A stretch of 64,000 nt of DNA from Vitellaria paradoxa (lineage: Eukaryota; Streptophyta; Magnoliopsida; Ericales; Sapotaceae), in contig CM034241.1 of assembly GCA_019916065.1 (NCBI GenBank), positions 13,277,728 to 13,341,727 on the forward strand. The letters run 5' to 3'. The notes beneath the pieces are model-generated. The model did not search any database. It saw only the letters and a list, made by a program, of their open reading frames with translations, and was not told the origin of the DNA. Position 1 is the stretch's first letter; every line of letters starts with the position of its first letter. A program made the position numbers and the translations under genes. Positions 45,626 through 58,031 of the stretch are shown here, in pieces.

Positions 45626-47400
45626 TAAAATAAAGTCGGGTAACACTACTGTAACATATAGAACATAACATACATTACGATTGTGACACGCAATATCTAA
45701 TTATAATTATTTTGCATCACATAGGACCTAACTTGCACTACGGTTGTGACACGTGTATGGTGATGACACATGCCATCTAATTATAGTTATCTTAGTTATC
45801 TTATAAAGAAATTAGTATTTTATATAATTACTATTTATTCAAAATTTTTAATTTTATTCAAATTAAAATGTTTGTAAATATCATTTAATATTTTTATTTA
45901 ATCTACACTTCTATTTATCATATAAATTTTTTTTCTATATTTTAATAAATTATTATTTAAAACATAATAAATATTGTTATTGTTATTAAACAAAATAACG
46001 CAAAAAAAATATTTACCTATTAAATAATGGTTTTAATAATAATAGTTATTTTTTTTGCACTATTTTGTTTAATAACAATAATAATAATAATAATAATAGT
46101 TATTTTTTTGCACTATTTTGTTTAATAATAATAATAATAATAATAATAATTCAATAACAAATAACAATAACAACAATAATATTATTATTATTATTATTAT
46201 TGTTATTGTTATTGTTATTGTTATTGTTATTGCTATTAAACAAAATAGTGCAAAAAATTAATTATCCTATTAAATAAAGATTTTAATTTATTAACATAAA
46301 TTTATAATTATAATTATCTTAATTTATTATTATATAATCTAAAAAGAACCAGTCATGTACATAATTACCACTTATTCACACTTTATTTATCATATAACTT
46401 CTTATTTTTTATTTTTATATTTTAATAAATTTTTATGTAAAACATAATAACTATTATTAAACAGAATATTATTTGATCTACACTTCTATTTATCATACAA
46501 CTTCTTATTTTTTATTTTTATATTTTAATAAATTTTTATTTAAAACATTATTATTATTAAACAACAAAATAATGCAAAAAATAATTAATCTATTAAATAA
46601 AGATTTTAATTTATTAATAGATAATATATCCTTTATTATTTTTATTATTAGATAAAATGAATTATATATCTTAATTCTAATAGTATTTACTAAATTATAT
46701 ATATACATATATATATATATACCGTAATATTATTTATTAAAAAAATATCAAACAATATTAGGAATTAAAAAATAAATTGATAATGAATGATGTAGACAAG
46801 AGACGTAGTTATTTGAAATGATTTTGCTTGTTGCACGCATTACTCTTTTTGATTAAAAAATACATAACCTAAAATAATAAAAAGTTATAAAAAATAAAAA
46901 TATCCATTAAATTAGGAGATGTGACAATAGTAAAATAACTATATATAGAATTTAAAAGAAACAAAAATACATAAAAAATAAAAAAAGTATTGAGTCCAAA
47001 ACTATACATAGAACTTAAAATAAACAAAAATAAATAAAAAATTCTATCTAAAATAACCATTATCAAATATTTGATATTTATTGGATTAGATAATATACTC
47101 CTATCTGAAATAGAATACAGATTTATATGAAATTCTAACACACAGCAAGTTGACAATAAAATACCATTCATTTCTAGAAAAACTTACTAGAATTTTATTA
47201 GATATATAATGGCTTTTACTTATTATTAATATGGTTGGGAATAATTGTTTGTTAGTTTCTTTTGGGTCATTAAAATGATGATGAGTTTGCTATATTTATT
47301 TTTATTAGATGATACCTTTATATTGAATTTTTTTTTTGTTTATATATTTACTTTTTGACTTATTTGTTAATTGGTACATCAAAATATCTAAGGTTTGGTT
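44521..47400. other. Low-complexity A+T-rich region
   Basis: No gene. It contains a minisatellite-like run of AACATATTTACAACAATAAAAACC units (about 45150-45370), an (AT)n run near 45590-45620, AAT/ATT tracts with an inverted repeat at 46040-46260, and three copies of a CTTCTATTTATCATATAA-started 90-bp unit near 45905, 46379 and 46483. All reading frames here are repeat translations. Confidence 0.6.
46040..46260. repeat. Tandem plus inverted repeat around TTTTTTGCACTATTTTG
   Basis: TTTTTTGCACTATTTTGTTT occurs twice (near 46052 and 46106) and in inverted form as AAACAAAATAGTGCAAAAAA near 46238, separated by AAT, ATT and GTT trinucleotide tracts. Confidence 0.8.
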
Positions 47401-47770
47401 TTTTTTTTTTTTATATATATCTTTTTAACATGATTGTTATAATATACAAGGTTTGACCTTTTTTAATTTTATTCTATTTTTCAGTGTGATTGTTAACATT
47501 AATTTTTAAATTTTATTATATTTTTCTTTATTGATAAAATTTTAATTTTTTTGTGTATTAAAGGGAAAGTCTACATTTTACTATATTTTTCAATTTGTTC
47601 ATTCCCTACACTTTACTATATTTTTCAATTTGTTCATTCAAAAATACAAGGTATGATTTTTTTTAATTTATATGGTATTTTTTAATGTGATTGTTGACAT
47701 AATTTTTAGATTTTATTATATTTTTATTATTGTTACAATTTAAACTTTTTGTGTATTAAATTTTAGCAAA
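47400..47770. repeat. Tandem repeat of about 200 bp
   Basis: Diverged units with CAAGGT(T/A)TGA, TTTTTTAATTTTATT, TGATTGTT(A/G)ACAT and TTTTTGTGTATTAAA in the same order (near 47445-47565 and 47645-47760), plus a weaker first unit. Confidence 0.6.
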
Positions 47771-47835
47771 AACCTCTTTTTATGGTTATTTTTAATTTGT
47801 TTGATATTACCTATATAGGAAAGTGGGAGCCTCTT

Positions 47836-49750
47836 GAATTTATATATAAACCCCTCCTTATTCCAAATTCTAGCTTTTATTTCTTGCATTAGACTTCCCT
47901 ATGCACTTCCTTCTCCCTTTCTTCTTTTCTCACCCTCCTTGAGTTAAGTATGCAAGGGAGTTTTGTACTGTCCATTGATCGTTAGAAGGAACCGGTGAGG
48001 GACAAGCGTAAGCATGGTTATAGAGGAAGCTCGGGGTGAGATCGTCAGAGGGTTTAGAGAGATCAACTTCAGTTGGCAATGGTTTTGGCATTTTTATACA
48101 TTTTTCAACTTGTATAATCCAAGGTAGACAGGATTTGTGTTATAAGATTATTTTCTTGAACATACCAGCATATATTTAAGTATATGGCTTGTTAGAAATA
48201 ATCACATGTTGCTGAGTATAATCTATGGAATCTATGATATAAAATATTTGAAAGTTATAAGAGGACGCCATGCGATACAAATCCATGTTGAGATTATAAG
48301 GATATAAATTTGGGAGATATATATATGTTTGTTCTATAGAAAATTTGCCAGTAACTTATAATAACTTTCATGTTGTGATACGATCATTCGAATAAAGTGG
48401 TACTATCGTTCGAATGAGGAGTTGTAAAGTTACTATTGTTCGAATGATGATGTCTTAATGTCCAGATAATGATTTGCATAGCTGCTATTTTCCAGATAAT
48501 GATGTACCAACGACCGGATGAAGTACACTTTTTCAATAATTTTTTTCCTTATGCTTCCAACTACTCTCTAAATGTGTCCAATTAATGTAAGAAGGTAAAA
48601 ATACCTTCTCAAACACTACTTTGTCTACAAAAGATATGGAATAATTTTCAATTGGGGATTTTTTATATAAAATATAATCTTGTTATAGTTGATTAGAATG
48701 TCTCCAAAATTCCTATGATTGTTTTAAGTTAAAGGGATTCCTAATTTGATAAACTATATATATCTTGACTAAGTTTCATATGTGTTCATGAAAATTCATT
48801 TACTTTGTTAAACTTATGCATGAATTAGGCAACATGAAACTTAGGCTTAGGTGAAATCATTTTATAAAATTTGTTAAATTAGAGGCTTAACATAAGAACC
48901 TAAATTAAGAAGAACTCTTGTATATAATGTGCTATCAATAATGATAAGTATGATTTGAGTTTTATTTTTGCTATTGGAGTCATAAAGGGCACTGAAAGCG
49001 TGGGTACTAGTGTCGAAGAGTCGAAAGTCCCAAAACTTGCAGGGTGATTATCGTTTCAGTAGGCTAGTAAACTATAAAGCGTATATATGGCTTGTTATAA
49101 CATATACTTGTACCGGGACTACAGGATCAGTTGTACCCATAGCTGAGGCTTAGGGATTTGATTTGGGTTAAGTTCTGTGACTACAAACTAACTTTGCAAA
49201 GTATTTGACCTATAGTATGAGACTGTAGGATCATGGCTAAGTAAATGTTTAATTGGAACGATATGATTTAATATGAAAATTGTAGATTTATTGTGAAGTT
49301 GATAAGATTTTGATTTAATTAATATTGATTAAGCGTTAATTACCTTACATGATTAAGAAATATTATCTTATATGCATACTTTTGAGCACACGTCATTTAG
49401 TACTCACCCTCTATAGTTGATGCTGTAGGAGCAAATACTTGTGACGGACTTGTGGGCTAGATTAGTTTGTCTTGGAATATTTCTAATGGATTATTTACTT
49501 TTCATTTCTTCATTTGATTTGTAATGCAATGGACTATAGGTTTGGGCCCTTTTTTATGACATAATCATTGTAGTCCCTTTGATGGTAAATTTTAAGACTT
49601 TGGGGTATTTTATTTTTGAATACTTTTGTTGTTAATTTACTTTCCTTCTGAATGGGTTATAAAAAGATCACGTTTTGACTTTTAAATTAGAGAAATTAGA
49701 GTAAGTGTGTAGTAAATTTGGGGGTAACCCGAATCGGGCACCGGTACACT
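47836..49750 (+). mobile_element. Degenerate LTR-like sequence
   Basis: A TATA-like TTATATATAAACCCC at about 47840 is followed 3' by G+C-richer, transcript-leader-like sequence (47880-48070). There are several TTCGAATGA motifs (48390-48450) and a GTAACCCGAATCGGGCACC end near 49730. Parts (CCCAAAACTTGCAGGGTGATTATCG near 49028) resemble the LTR-like region at 10980-12271. No coding region, primer-binding site or target duplication was found. Limits are approximate. Confidence 0.35.
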
Positions 49751-52120
49751 TGTATTCTACACACTTCCAAGGAATTAGGCATAAATTCGGTGACTATTTT
49801 ACAAGCGACAAAGAAAAATGCAAGGGATCAAAAAGAAAAATGAATTCAATTTTTACAGGCCAGCAATATTTTTATTAGTCAAATTAAGTTGCAACTGAAG
49901 AGTTAGGTAAGGGGCTAGACTTAACATAACAAGCTCAAAGAATTTAAAAGCATCACTTTTCTGTTGTTGGCGGCTGAAGCTCAAAGAGAGCGAGCGCTGG
50001 AAACTTCCACCCAACGATTTAAGAGAACATTTTGAAAAATAGAGAAAAGAACAACGTGGAAATTTATTAATGTCGAAGGCTTAATGGGACCAATTCAGAA
50101 ACACCCATTGCAAAAGTCCTACGCAAGGTTCGGAAGTAGAAACAGATGCATGCACGTGGCTTGGAAGTACTAATATTAAAAAAGTAACAGAATTAAATTC
50201 AAACATTAATTCCTATCTATGATGTTTCATAAAAGTATGTTTTTTTTTTTTTTTTGGATAAATTACAATTACTTTTCTTCGATATTTATTTAATTATAAA
50301 AATTAGATGCAATATTTAAATTTATAATTATATTTCTTATTTTAAGATACTTATCATAATTAAATCTTTTTTGTCAATATTATCGTTAATTTTAAATGAT
50401 AAGTAGTATGAACGAATAGGAAAATCATATAAGGAGTCTATTTCGTATTTTTCAACTATATGTAAAATGTCTAAACAGTAAATGAGAACTTCAAAAATTA
50501 ATTAAAAAAAGCCTCGTGTGTGGGAAAATAATTTGTAATATTTTTACTTTATTTCATTATTTTTCATTTTTAAACATTAGTTTAAATTTTAGAGATCAAA
50601 CTGGATTATGATAAGAGAAAATAAAGAGTTTTTTATTTTTAGTATCTTAATGATATTTTGAACATTTTACATAGTTCAAAAAAGTAAAAGAGACATTCAT
50701 ATGTTTCTCTCACATCAATCACATTACTTTCTATTTAAACTTAATGGCTAAATAAATTAAAAGATTTAATTATGATTAACATTTTGGGAAAAAAAAAGTG
50801 TGCATATAAATTTTAAATATTAACAGTAGTTTCATGTATTAGCCTAAACATTTAAGGGTGATAAATGTAATTTATTTTTTTCTTCATCTCTATATTTTCT
50901 TAAGGGGTAATTATACTTCATCCATTTAGGATTTGACTCCAAAATACATAACACATTTCTAGTTTAAAAGTCAACAAAAAGTTTTCTCGTGATTTAGGCT
51001 AAAATGAAAAACTGGCTAAATCGGCTAAATTTAAGTAAGTTTGTGTCTCATAAATTAAAATTGATTAAGAACAAAAGAATTTCACAAAAAATAAATAAAT
51101 AAGTAAATAAACGTATATTTTTATCAAATTTTATGTTAAAATAAAATATTATCTCACTTTTGAATATACTCAATTTGCTTCTATTTTTTAAAATAATATT
51201 TTTTAGATGATCATATATGAGTTTATATAATACATGTAACATAAATCTAATTAAATTTAATAATTTTTAGTAATTTTACACTTTAGTCCAAATCATGAGA
51301 TTATGCATTAATTTTTAAACTAGAAAAGAGTTGTGTATTTTTTATCCAAACAACAAGAAAGTAAAGTTTAATTATTTCTTTTTTCTTAATTAGTTAATTG
51401 TTTGCTTTTATGTGAAACCACTGAAAACTAAAATTGAGTATTAGTTTATTAATACGTGTGACTGTAATATAATGACAATAGATAAATAATATCATTAAAT
51501 AACATATTACGTAGAATATAACAAAAGATTAATTTTGCATCTCGTGAATTATATTTTTAGTATTTGATCGATGAGATATTAAGTGAGATAAAAAAAAATG
51601 ACAAGTAACTTTGTACCCTTCAATTTTGTTGAAAAATTAATCGACGTGTACAAATACACAATACCACCCATTGTGCTACTATATTATACCCACACTCTGC
51701 GGGATAAATTTTTCACCCTCAAATTCATATCCAGAGTAATTTTCATGTTTGAAATAATTTTAACAACTAAATACAAAACAAGTTAGGCCCACAAATAAAC
51801 AAGTAACTAATTAAATCCCCTCTCCCAAATTCCCCTAATCAATCACATCTATACGAGCAGTAAAGGATCACAACTTTTCCATTTTATTGCACTAATCTAA
51901 AAATCTAAACACACCATAAGGATCTTTCGCTCAATTTGAAGAAAACTTTCATGAACTCGATAAGATTTAACATCAACTGTGCATCAACTTGGATAAGTAA
52001 TCATTTTAGAGTCTTTGTTTTCCTCGACAGATAAGAGAGCAACAGAGAAAATTGAAATTACAATTCTGTCATATACAAAGAGATTACAATGCTTCCATCA
52101 AAATGTATAACTCAAATATA
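49751..52120. other. Intergenic sequence
   Basis: A slightly G+C-richer stretch at about 49950-50160 has no recognisable coding sequence. The rest is A+T-rich. No gene or element could be named. The frames at 51048-51242 and 51598-51786 lack motifs. Confidence 0.4.
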
Positions 52121-52171
52121 CATCAATTAATTCACCCAAAAGAGAAGAACCAAAAAAAAAAGTTAACAAAA

Positions 52172-52393
52172 TCATTCTGTGTCCCATGGAGAGTATAGAA
52201 ACAAACGTCTGGAGCAAAGAGTGCACAAGAACTTCCTCTTGACGACGAAGCCAATTGGCATAAAGCAAAACCTCCATTTACACGCAAAGTCCACTGCTTG
52301 CACCTTCCCTTTGCAGTACGGACACGCTCCAGTTGCTGGCTTTCTTTCCAGCTCTATTTCCTCTTTGCTGCATACTAATCCAAACAAACACAT
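52172..52393 (-). CDS. Small CxxC/CxxC zinc-ribbon-like protein
   Basis: An intact 73-residue single-exon frame starting at the ATG at 52393. Two cysteine pairs, CPYC (24-27) and CTLC (57-60), surround a conserved-looking KVQAVD-WRFCFMPIGF core. It ends RRLFLYSPWDTE. Members of a small plant protein family with the same layout are known to me, sometimes mislabelled as methionyl-tRNA synthetase; function is unknown. Zinc binding is inferred from the cysteine pairs. A GA-rich 5' leader (CT repeat at 52399-52445 on the plus strand) and a TATA-like box lie upstream. The 3' side has a plant-like A+T-rich untranslated region (52171 down to about 52040). This is one of the two apparently intact host genes in the window. 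Confidence 0.75.
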   Translation of the reverse strand: MCLFGLVCSKEEIELERKPATGACPYCKGKVQAVDFACKWRFCFMPIGFVVKRKFLCTLCSRRLFLYSPWDTE

Positions 52394-52398
52394 TGATC

Positions 52399-52445
52399 TT
52401 CTTCTTCTTCCTCTTCTAGTTCTCTCTCTCTCTCTCTCTCTCTCC
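52399..52445. repeat. CT/GA-rich microsatellite in 5' leader
   Basis: CTTCTTCTTCC followed by (CT)n. Read on the gene's strand it is a GA-rich leader, common in plant 5' untranslated regions. Confidence 0.75.
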
Positions 52446-52529
52446 CCCTCACCTTCCTGTGGCTTTCGGGGATGTTGATTTGGGCTGAGACTTGAAATGG
52501 GTTGGGAAGTTGTTCGCGTCCTTTTCCTT

Positions 52530-52540
52530 ACTTATAGTGT
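52530..52540 (-). promoter_or_regulatory. Putative TATA box of the small zinc-ribbon-like gene
   Basis: The minus strand reads ACACTATAAGTA about 140 bases upstream of the ATG, leaving room for the GA-rich leader. Confidence 0.45.
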
Positions 52541-52599
52541 TTCTATAAATGCTATAATTAATCTCAAGTCACTGGGAAGTTTTAAAAATAAAAAAGCGA

Positions 52600-53296
52600 C
52601 ATAATACTTTTTTAAAAATGTTGCATAAGCTAATGAAGTTGGTAATAACAAGCAAATAAGCAATATTCCTACTCACCTCAACTTGGTAACTTTTCCCAAC
52701 TAATTAAGGTGTCTAATATTTGGTATTTAGGTCATTTTAATATTTAAACTCAAGGTTTGATCGGTATCATAGTATTCATTTTATTTTCCTGAAGCACGTT
52801 GGATTCAAAGTAGTGTTTGGACTTTGGTTATGGGCCAAAGGCCTAGCACATTTTCTCCCTTCTCTTTTCTTTCTTAATTTCTTTTCTTTTCTTTTTACCC
52901 TGCTTTCTTTTTCTTTCTCTTCACACGCTAATCATCATGATGGTGTTAGTTCATAAAAGATTATTGATGAGATAAAGCTGAGCTCGTGAAGTTCGAGAGT
53001 TTCGATAATTTTTTTGCTTTTATTTATTTATTTATTTATTTATTTATTGGATTGGAGGTAACTATTATTTAGCCAAACACAAATGATTGATTAGTAAAAT
53101 TAGCAATACATTTGTTGGAATTATTAGTTGTTTGAAAATTTATAATTTCACATTACGTTAGCCTTGTAATGATGAAATATTAATATACATGCATGTTGTA
53201 CAAAATCTAGATCAACCCTAGCAACTATATGCAAAATAAATGAATAAAAAAGTAAACATGTAAGACCACAAGATTTATATGACTCAACAAATTACT
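52600..53296. other. Intergenic sequence
   Basis: No gene or element was recognised. It contains TTTCTTTTCTT tracts and a (TTTA)n run near 53021-53048. Confidence 0.5.
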
Positions 53297-53553
53297 TATT
53301 AGTGTGGTGACTCCTTTGAGAGTTCCACATTGGTTTGCTCACAAAAGGAGAGAGGCCTAGTGAGGTTATTAATAAAAGGCTACTTTTTTTGGGTAAAACA
53401 CCAGTCAAAACTTTAGATAGCGGATTTTCTTCTCTAAGTACCCATAGTTTTTCTTTGATTTGGGAGTTTTTCACGTAAATTCTTGTGTTATTATTTCTGT
53501 ATTTTCCTTGATATTTTTCCAAAGGTAGATTTAGGAGGCCCAAATTCTCAACA
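53297..53553 (+). repeat. Copia derivative 5' LTR
   Basis: 257 bp from TATTAGTGTGGTGACTCC to CAAATTCTCAACA. The expected initial TG is mutated to TA. It lacks a block of about 120 bp present in the other LTR. Confidence 0.75.
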
Positions 53554-54591
53554 AGTGGTATCAAGGCTTAGGTTCTTTGATGCAGCAGAACTTAAGCGTG
53601 GTAGTTTGGATACATATATAAGTCTAGGAAGGTTCTTTTTGGAAGATTGAGTTTTAAGTAGAACAAGTATAACCCCTTCAATCTTTCTTAAGAACTTACT
53701 TAGTGGGTACTATTCATTTCTACCGTAAAATTCATCACGCCCAAAGTTCAAAGAAAAATGTCATGAAGTAAGGCTCCAAAATCTTGTCAAATTTGAGGTT
53801 TTGAGAAATTCGACGAAAGAATCAATTTTGGTTTGTGGCAAGTACAAGTCAAAGACATTTTGATTTTAGTCAGGATTACACAAGACACTGAAAGGGTAGG
53901 CCAATCCCTAATATCAGCAATGCTACTAGTGAGAACGAGAAGGTAGTTCTTTTAGAAGTTTCTAGTAAACTCTTTTCTAAAGAGAAAAGACTGGGTTGTG
54001 GAAGGCAATGTTCCTCCTTAAGACTCAATTCTAGTGGTGGTAGCTAATGGGAAGAAGAAGAACTCCAACGTAGTCTACTGAACGTGTGGGACAATCTCAG
54101 CATGTCAAGAAAAAAATGCTCGAGAGGTGGAGGCAAGTGGCTTCAAGTTAATAAATGCATAAACTAACAATGTCACTAACACTGTGAATGTCTTCATAGA
54201 AGATGATTATCTCTAAAAAGGACATGTCTATCCTTATGGCATGTCATTAATCCCCAAAATTGCCATGATAAAGAATGTGTTGCTGTTAGCGGGTTCATAA
54301 ATTTGCACACAAGCATTAGTTTGGCATTGATGCAGGGTGTGTGGTAGAAATTTATTTCAATAGCTGATGAACTTCCTGGAAAGCCAAACATGAGAGGTGC
54401 ACCATAAATTTTCAGCAAAGTTTCAACATGTGCCGATGTGAAATTCTTGGAATTGGTTTATTCTAAGTGATTATACTCTTTATGGTGGAGCATGATAATT
54501 CTCTATGATTGAGAGTTACTTTTATTATTAGAAAATTATCCTAGAGGTGAAAGTTGGATGTTGGACCAACTAAAGTTATCAAGGTGGAGAT

Positions 54592-55008
54592 TGTTAGTGT
54601 AGTGACTCCTTTGGGAGTCCCATATTGGTTTGCTCACAAAGGGATTGAGGTTTTGTGAAGTTATAAATAAAGACTCATTTTCTTTTAGGAGAAGTCACCA
54701 ATTAAAGTTTTGGATAGTGAATTTGTACTCTAGTTAAATTTTTCTTTTGTAAGGTGAGATTTAAAGTTTGCTTAGAAAATTACTTTGGGGGTGTCTTCGG
54801 GTATAGACTAATAGAAAAAATTGTGTGATTATAAAAATTTTTAACATAATAAATTTTCTTCTCTAAGTGCCCCTGTTTTTTTTTTTTTTTTTTCGATTTG
54901 GAGTTTTCCATGTAAATTTTTGTATTGTTATTATTTCTCTGTTCTTCTTGATATTTTTCCAAAGGTAGATCCTGAGGAGGTGAATTTAGGAGGTCTAATT
55001 TCCCAACA
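54592..55008 (+). repeat. Copia derivative 3' LTR
   Basis: 417 bp from TGTTAGTGTAGTGACTCC to TAATTTCCCAACA. An extra block (about 54720-54845) and a small GAGGAGGTG insertion distinguish it from the 5' LTR. Confidence 0.75.
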
Positions 55009-55523
55009 TTGCCTATGTCCACGAGAACACTATATTTGATTTTCTATTATCAACTTCTAATAAAAGAGTAAGAATTGCAAGAACAGAAGAATGTATATTG
55101 AAAAAAAATTAAAAAAAAAATTCTTCTCACCTTACTTCTTATTTTTCTCTCTCACAAATCCTAGAAAACTCTAATATGGACTTAGAATGTGTGTAATTCC
55201 TTTATATAGGAAGTAAGAATTATACTTTAAGCAGACTCTAAGAATAGCCCAAATAAAATTGGAATCATGTTGTTCGTGAGGACGAGCTTGTCAACTGCCT
55301 CCCTTACAACACTTTGACGTCTCTATAGTTTTCGGCGACATTTAGTGAGTTTATCAGCGACTATTCTAACAAGTTATAATTATGAAATTCTCAACCGCCC
55401 CTAGTAAGTTTGCTAACTATTTATCCAGTGAGCAATAAACCTACAATGCACTGCAGGAGAGGACTCAGCATCTATCATTTCATTGGAGCCTGAGTAAAAC
55501 GTATATGAGATAAAACTCTAACA
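55009..55523 (-). mobile_element. Possible truncated copia LTR
   Basis: The minus strand starts TGTTAGAGTTTTATC at 55523 and has a TATA-like CCTATATAAAGGA near 55200-55212. The other end is not defined. Single-sided evidence only. Confidence 0.3.
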
Positions 55524-57789
55524 ATACATTTTGCGTACAACTTAAAAATTCAACTAATAAGTTTTGATTCATGTCCACATAAAAATTTAGAACAGATAAA
55601 ATCTTTATTTGGTTTAATTTTTAGATCCATAATTAATCCGATAATATCATTTACTTTCCAAATTAATAAGCCTTTATGAACAGGTTGGATTTGATCCAAA
55701 ATATATGCTAATTAATTCAAGAATCAAATTAAAGAATAAAACCAAACTCCTAGCAATTGTACCGAATCACCATATAGGTGGACCATACTGGAAGGAATGT
55801 TGTTTATCTTTTTTAAATTTTGAAACTTTAATTGACTTGTCTCTATTTTAGGAAAATTGCTCCAACTTTTCGTTTTGAAAACTTCCACCGACTTGAAAAC
55901 AAAATTATCAATGTGCATAAAAAAGAATACAGGATCAACACAATAGATGAGATGTCGGCGTACGCCCACAATTGTCGAATAAACAACCATCTAACATACG
56001 CAGGTGGCGCAGCCTATGACGGCATTGGATTGTTTTGGTTCTTATCACATCGTTCGTTTTGATCATTGATAAAACAAACACCATTTGAATCCACTTCTGT
56101 TTCGGGACATGTTGCTATTTCGAACTATTTGAATGCTATTTCTTAGCTTAGTTGCCTTCCAATGAAACTTTTTATTTTCTAGTTATTATTTATTTATTTA
56201 TTTTTGAGAGGAGGTTCGAATATAGAGTGAACAAGAAATTAAAGAACCTGGAAGTGTACAGGCCATGCTGTGAGAGTAAATTTAAGTTCATGCACCTTTT
56301 CCTTAGTTGAAAACATTAAAATCAACAGTTGTACCATAAATTGTTGTCCTTTAAAAATATGATTGCTAAATAAAAGAGCAAATTTTACTTTTCTTCCTAA
56401 TTTCACTAAAAATTTTTGTCAAATACGTGAATTTTTTTATAATAATTAATGATTTAAACTTTTAATTAGTTATAATATCTGTGATCATTTTAATACTCTT
56501 TGATGTTGAATAGTTAACTGTGAAAATACATGAATAAAATTGAAAAGATTGCAACTAATTAAATACTGAAATCCTCAATTATTTAAAAAAATATTCAAAA
56601 TTTAAAATTTGAAAAAAAAACTCAAGTGTAAAATGAAATTTACTATATGTAAAAAGATAAATACCTACTAAATTTTAAGACGCGATTAAAATATTCTACA
56701 ACAATGTTTTTGACATGAATTGGGTCCTTAAGTTGGGTCATTTACATTATCAAAATTGATTCTAGTTAACTTGTGAAAAAAATAATCTTACAGAATGATA
56801 TTCCAAAAATAGTAAGAAAAAAATTGAGAGTACATTATACTTAAAATTCATGACACTACTTTCGATCCCCTTTGTTCTTATGTACTTTATATCTTTTTAC
56901 TTTATCTCACGGTCTTTTAAATCATTCCATTTTATTCCATTTCATCAAATTTATTGATTGTAATACTAAATGTCTAGATATGTAAAATTAATCAATTCAA
57001 TCTTAATTTATCCGCCCTGGTTGCCCCTTAATAATCCGGTCAAGTTGGGGCAAGAGTAAAAAAAAAAAAAAACTGAGTCCCGGCTCTAATCTATTGATCT
57101 TTTGTATTCTTTAATATATACTTTCTTAAAAATAAATTAATTATAAATTTGATTTAAAATAAAATAACTATCTAATTGGCCTTAAAAAATAAAAATAAAT
57201 TATAAATAAATAAATAAATTTTATTAATAAATTCTAATTATATTGAGTTTGTTAATTTCAAATTCTAATTTATAAAAATCCTCAGGTACAATTTACAAAT
57301 AGAAGAAAAAGATCTCTAAAAATAAAAGCAGAGGAACAAATTCTATTAAAAAGGAACAATTGCATTTACAAATTTGCAGTGGTAGTCAAATGTGAAAATT
57401 TTATGATTTGTGAAGCGAAAATTAATTACTTATTTATAATGGAAGAGTGGGCGAATTTGTAATTTAGAAGGGATTGTAATTATTTTTTGCTAAGAGAAGA
57501 AGGAAAAAATTTATATATTTATATATCAACAGCCTCGTTGCCATGGGCTCTAAAGCTTTTTTTTTTTTTTTTTTTGTGGTAATTACGGGCATCTAAAGCT
57601 TGGTCGGTGGAAAAGAAAAAGGGGTTGTTGGGGGTGGGATGGAGGAGGATCACATGGTGGGTCAGTTGTGGGTTGGGTTATAAGTCAAGGCGGCGCTGGG
57701 TTATCCATCCAGGACAAGAACCGGGTCAGAGTTGGGTCAAGGTTGCTTCTATCCTATTTACATTCTACGCATATTTATTATCTCCGATG
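55524..57789. other. Intergenic sequence
   Basis: No gene or element was recognised. The plus-strand frame 55832-56062 has no known motif. A short G+C-rich stretch at 57600-57745 (TGGGTTGGGTTATAAG, GGCGGCGCTGGGTT) could be a gene remnant adjoining the copia insertion, but nothing identifies it. Confidence 0.4.
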
Positions 57790-58019
57790 TGTTAGAAGAA
57801 AAGAAAAGAATTGGGAAAATCTTGTTTATTGATGTGTATAGAATACAAGATACAAGGTCCCTTATATAAGCGGGACAATAACCCTAATCCTAGTATGATA
57901 TGGATAATAATCCTAATTATGGTATGATACATAATAAGGAATCCATAAATTACAGGATTCTAAATATAATACTAAATATATATAATACTAAATAAATATA
58001 TATATTACCAAACTTAACA
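57790..58019 (-). repeat. Copia 3' LTR (left copy)
   Basis: 230 bp. On the minus strand it runs TGTTAAGTTTGG to TTCTTCTAACA. It carries a TATA box (TTATATAAG, 57861-57870) and an AATAAA signal (57825-57830), both on the minus strand. Confidence 0.95.
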
Positions 58020-58030
58020 CCCCCCTCAAA
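58020..58030 (-). other. Polypurine tract of the copia element
   Basis: The minus strand reads TTTGAGGGGGG immediately before the 3' LTR, a typical copia plus-strand primer. Confidence 0.9.
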
Positions 58031-58031
58031 C

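Larger units (their letters stand above)
53297..55008 (+). mobile_element. Ty1/copia deletion derivative
   Basis: A 1.7-kb element with two related LTRs, an initiator-Met-like primer-binding site TGGTATCAAGGC at 53556-53567 and a purine tract AAGGTGGAGA at 54581-54590. The only coding trace is a broken copia gag start in plus orientation (about 53790-53900), with the FDERINFGLWQVQVKDIL motif followed by a stop and frameshift. No protease, integrase or RT is present, so it is non-autonomous. Possible target duplications (TTACT and TTGCC) match poorly, so the ends may be eroded. Confidence 0.75.

Noticed and set aside
44000..46700. Possible organellar DNA insertion suggested by extreme A+T content
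   Set aside because: No plastid or mitochondrial gene is readable; trinucleotide repeat expansion explains it.
49950..50160. Possible exon in a slightly G+C-richer stretch
   Set aside because: No open frame with a recognisable motif and no convincing splice pairing.
53292..55022. Minus-strand frames of 90 and 80 codons with similar start sequences
   Set aside because: They are antisense to the two LTRs of the copia derivative, which explains their similarity.
57607..57795. 62-codon plus-strand frame
   Set aside because: It starts at a non-ATG codon, has no motif, and its end runs into the copia LTR.
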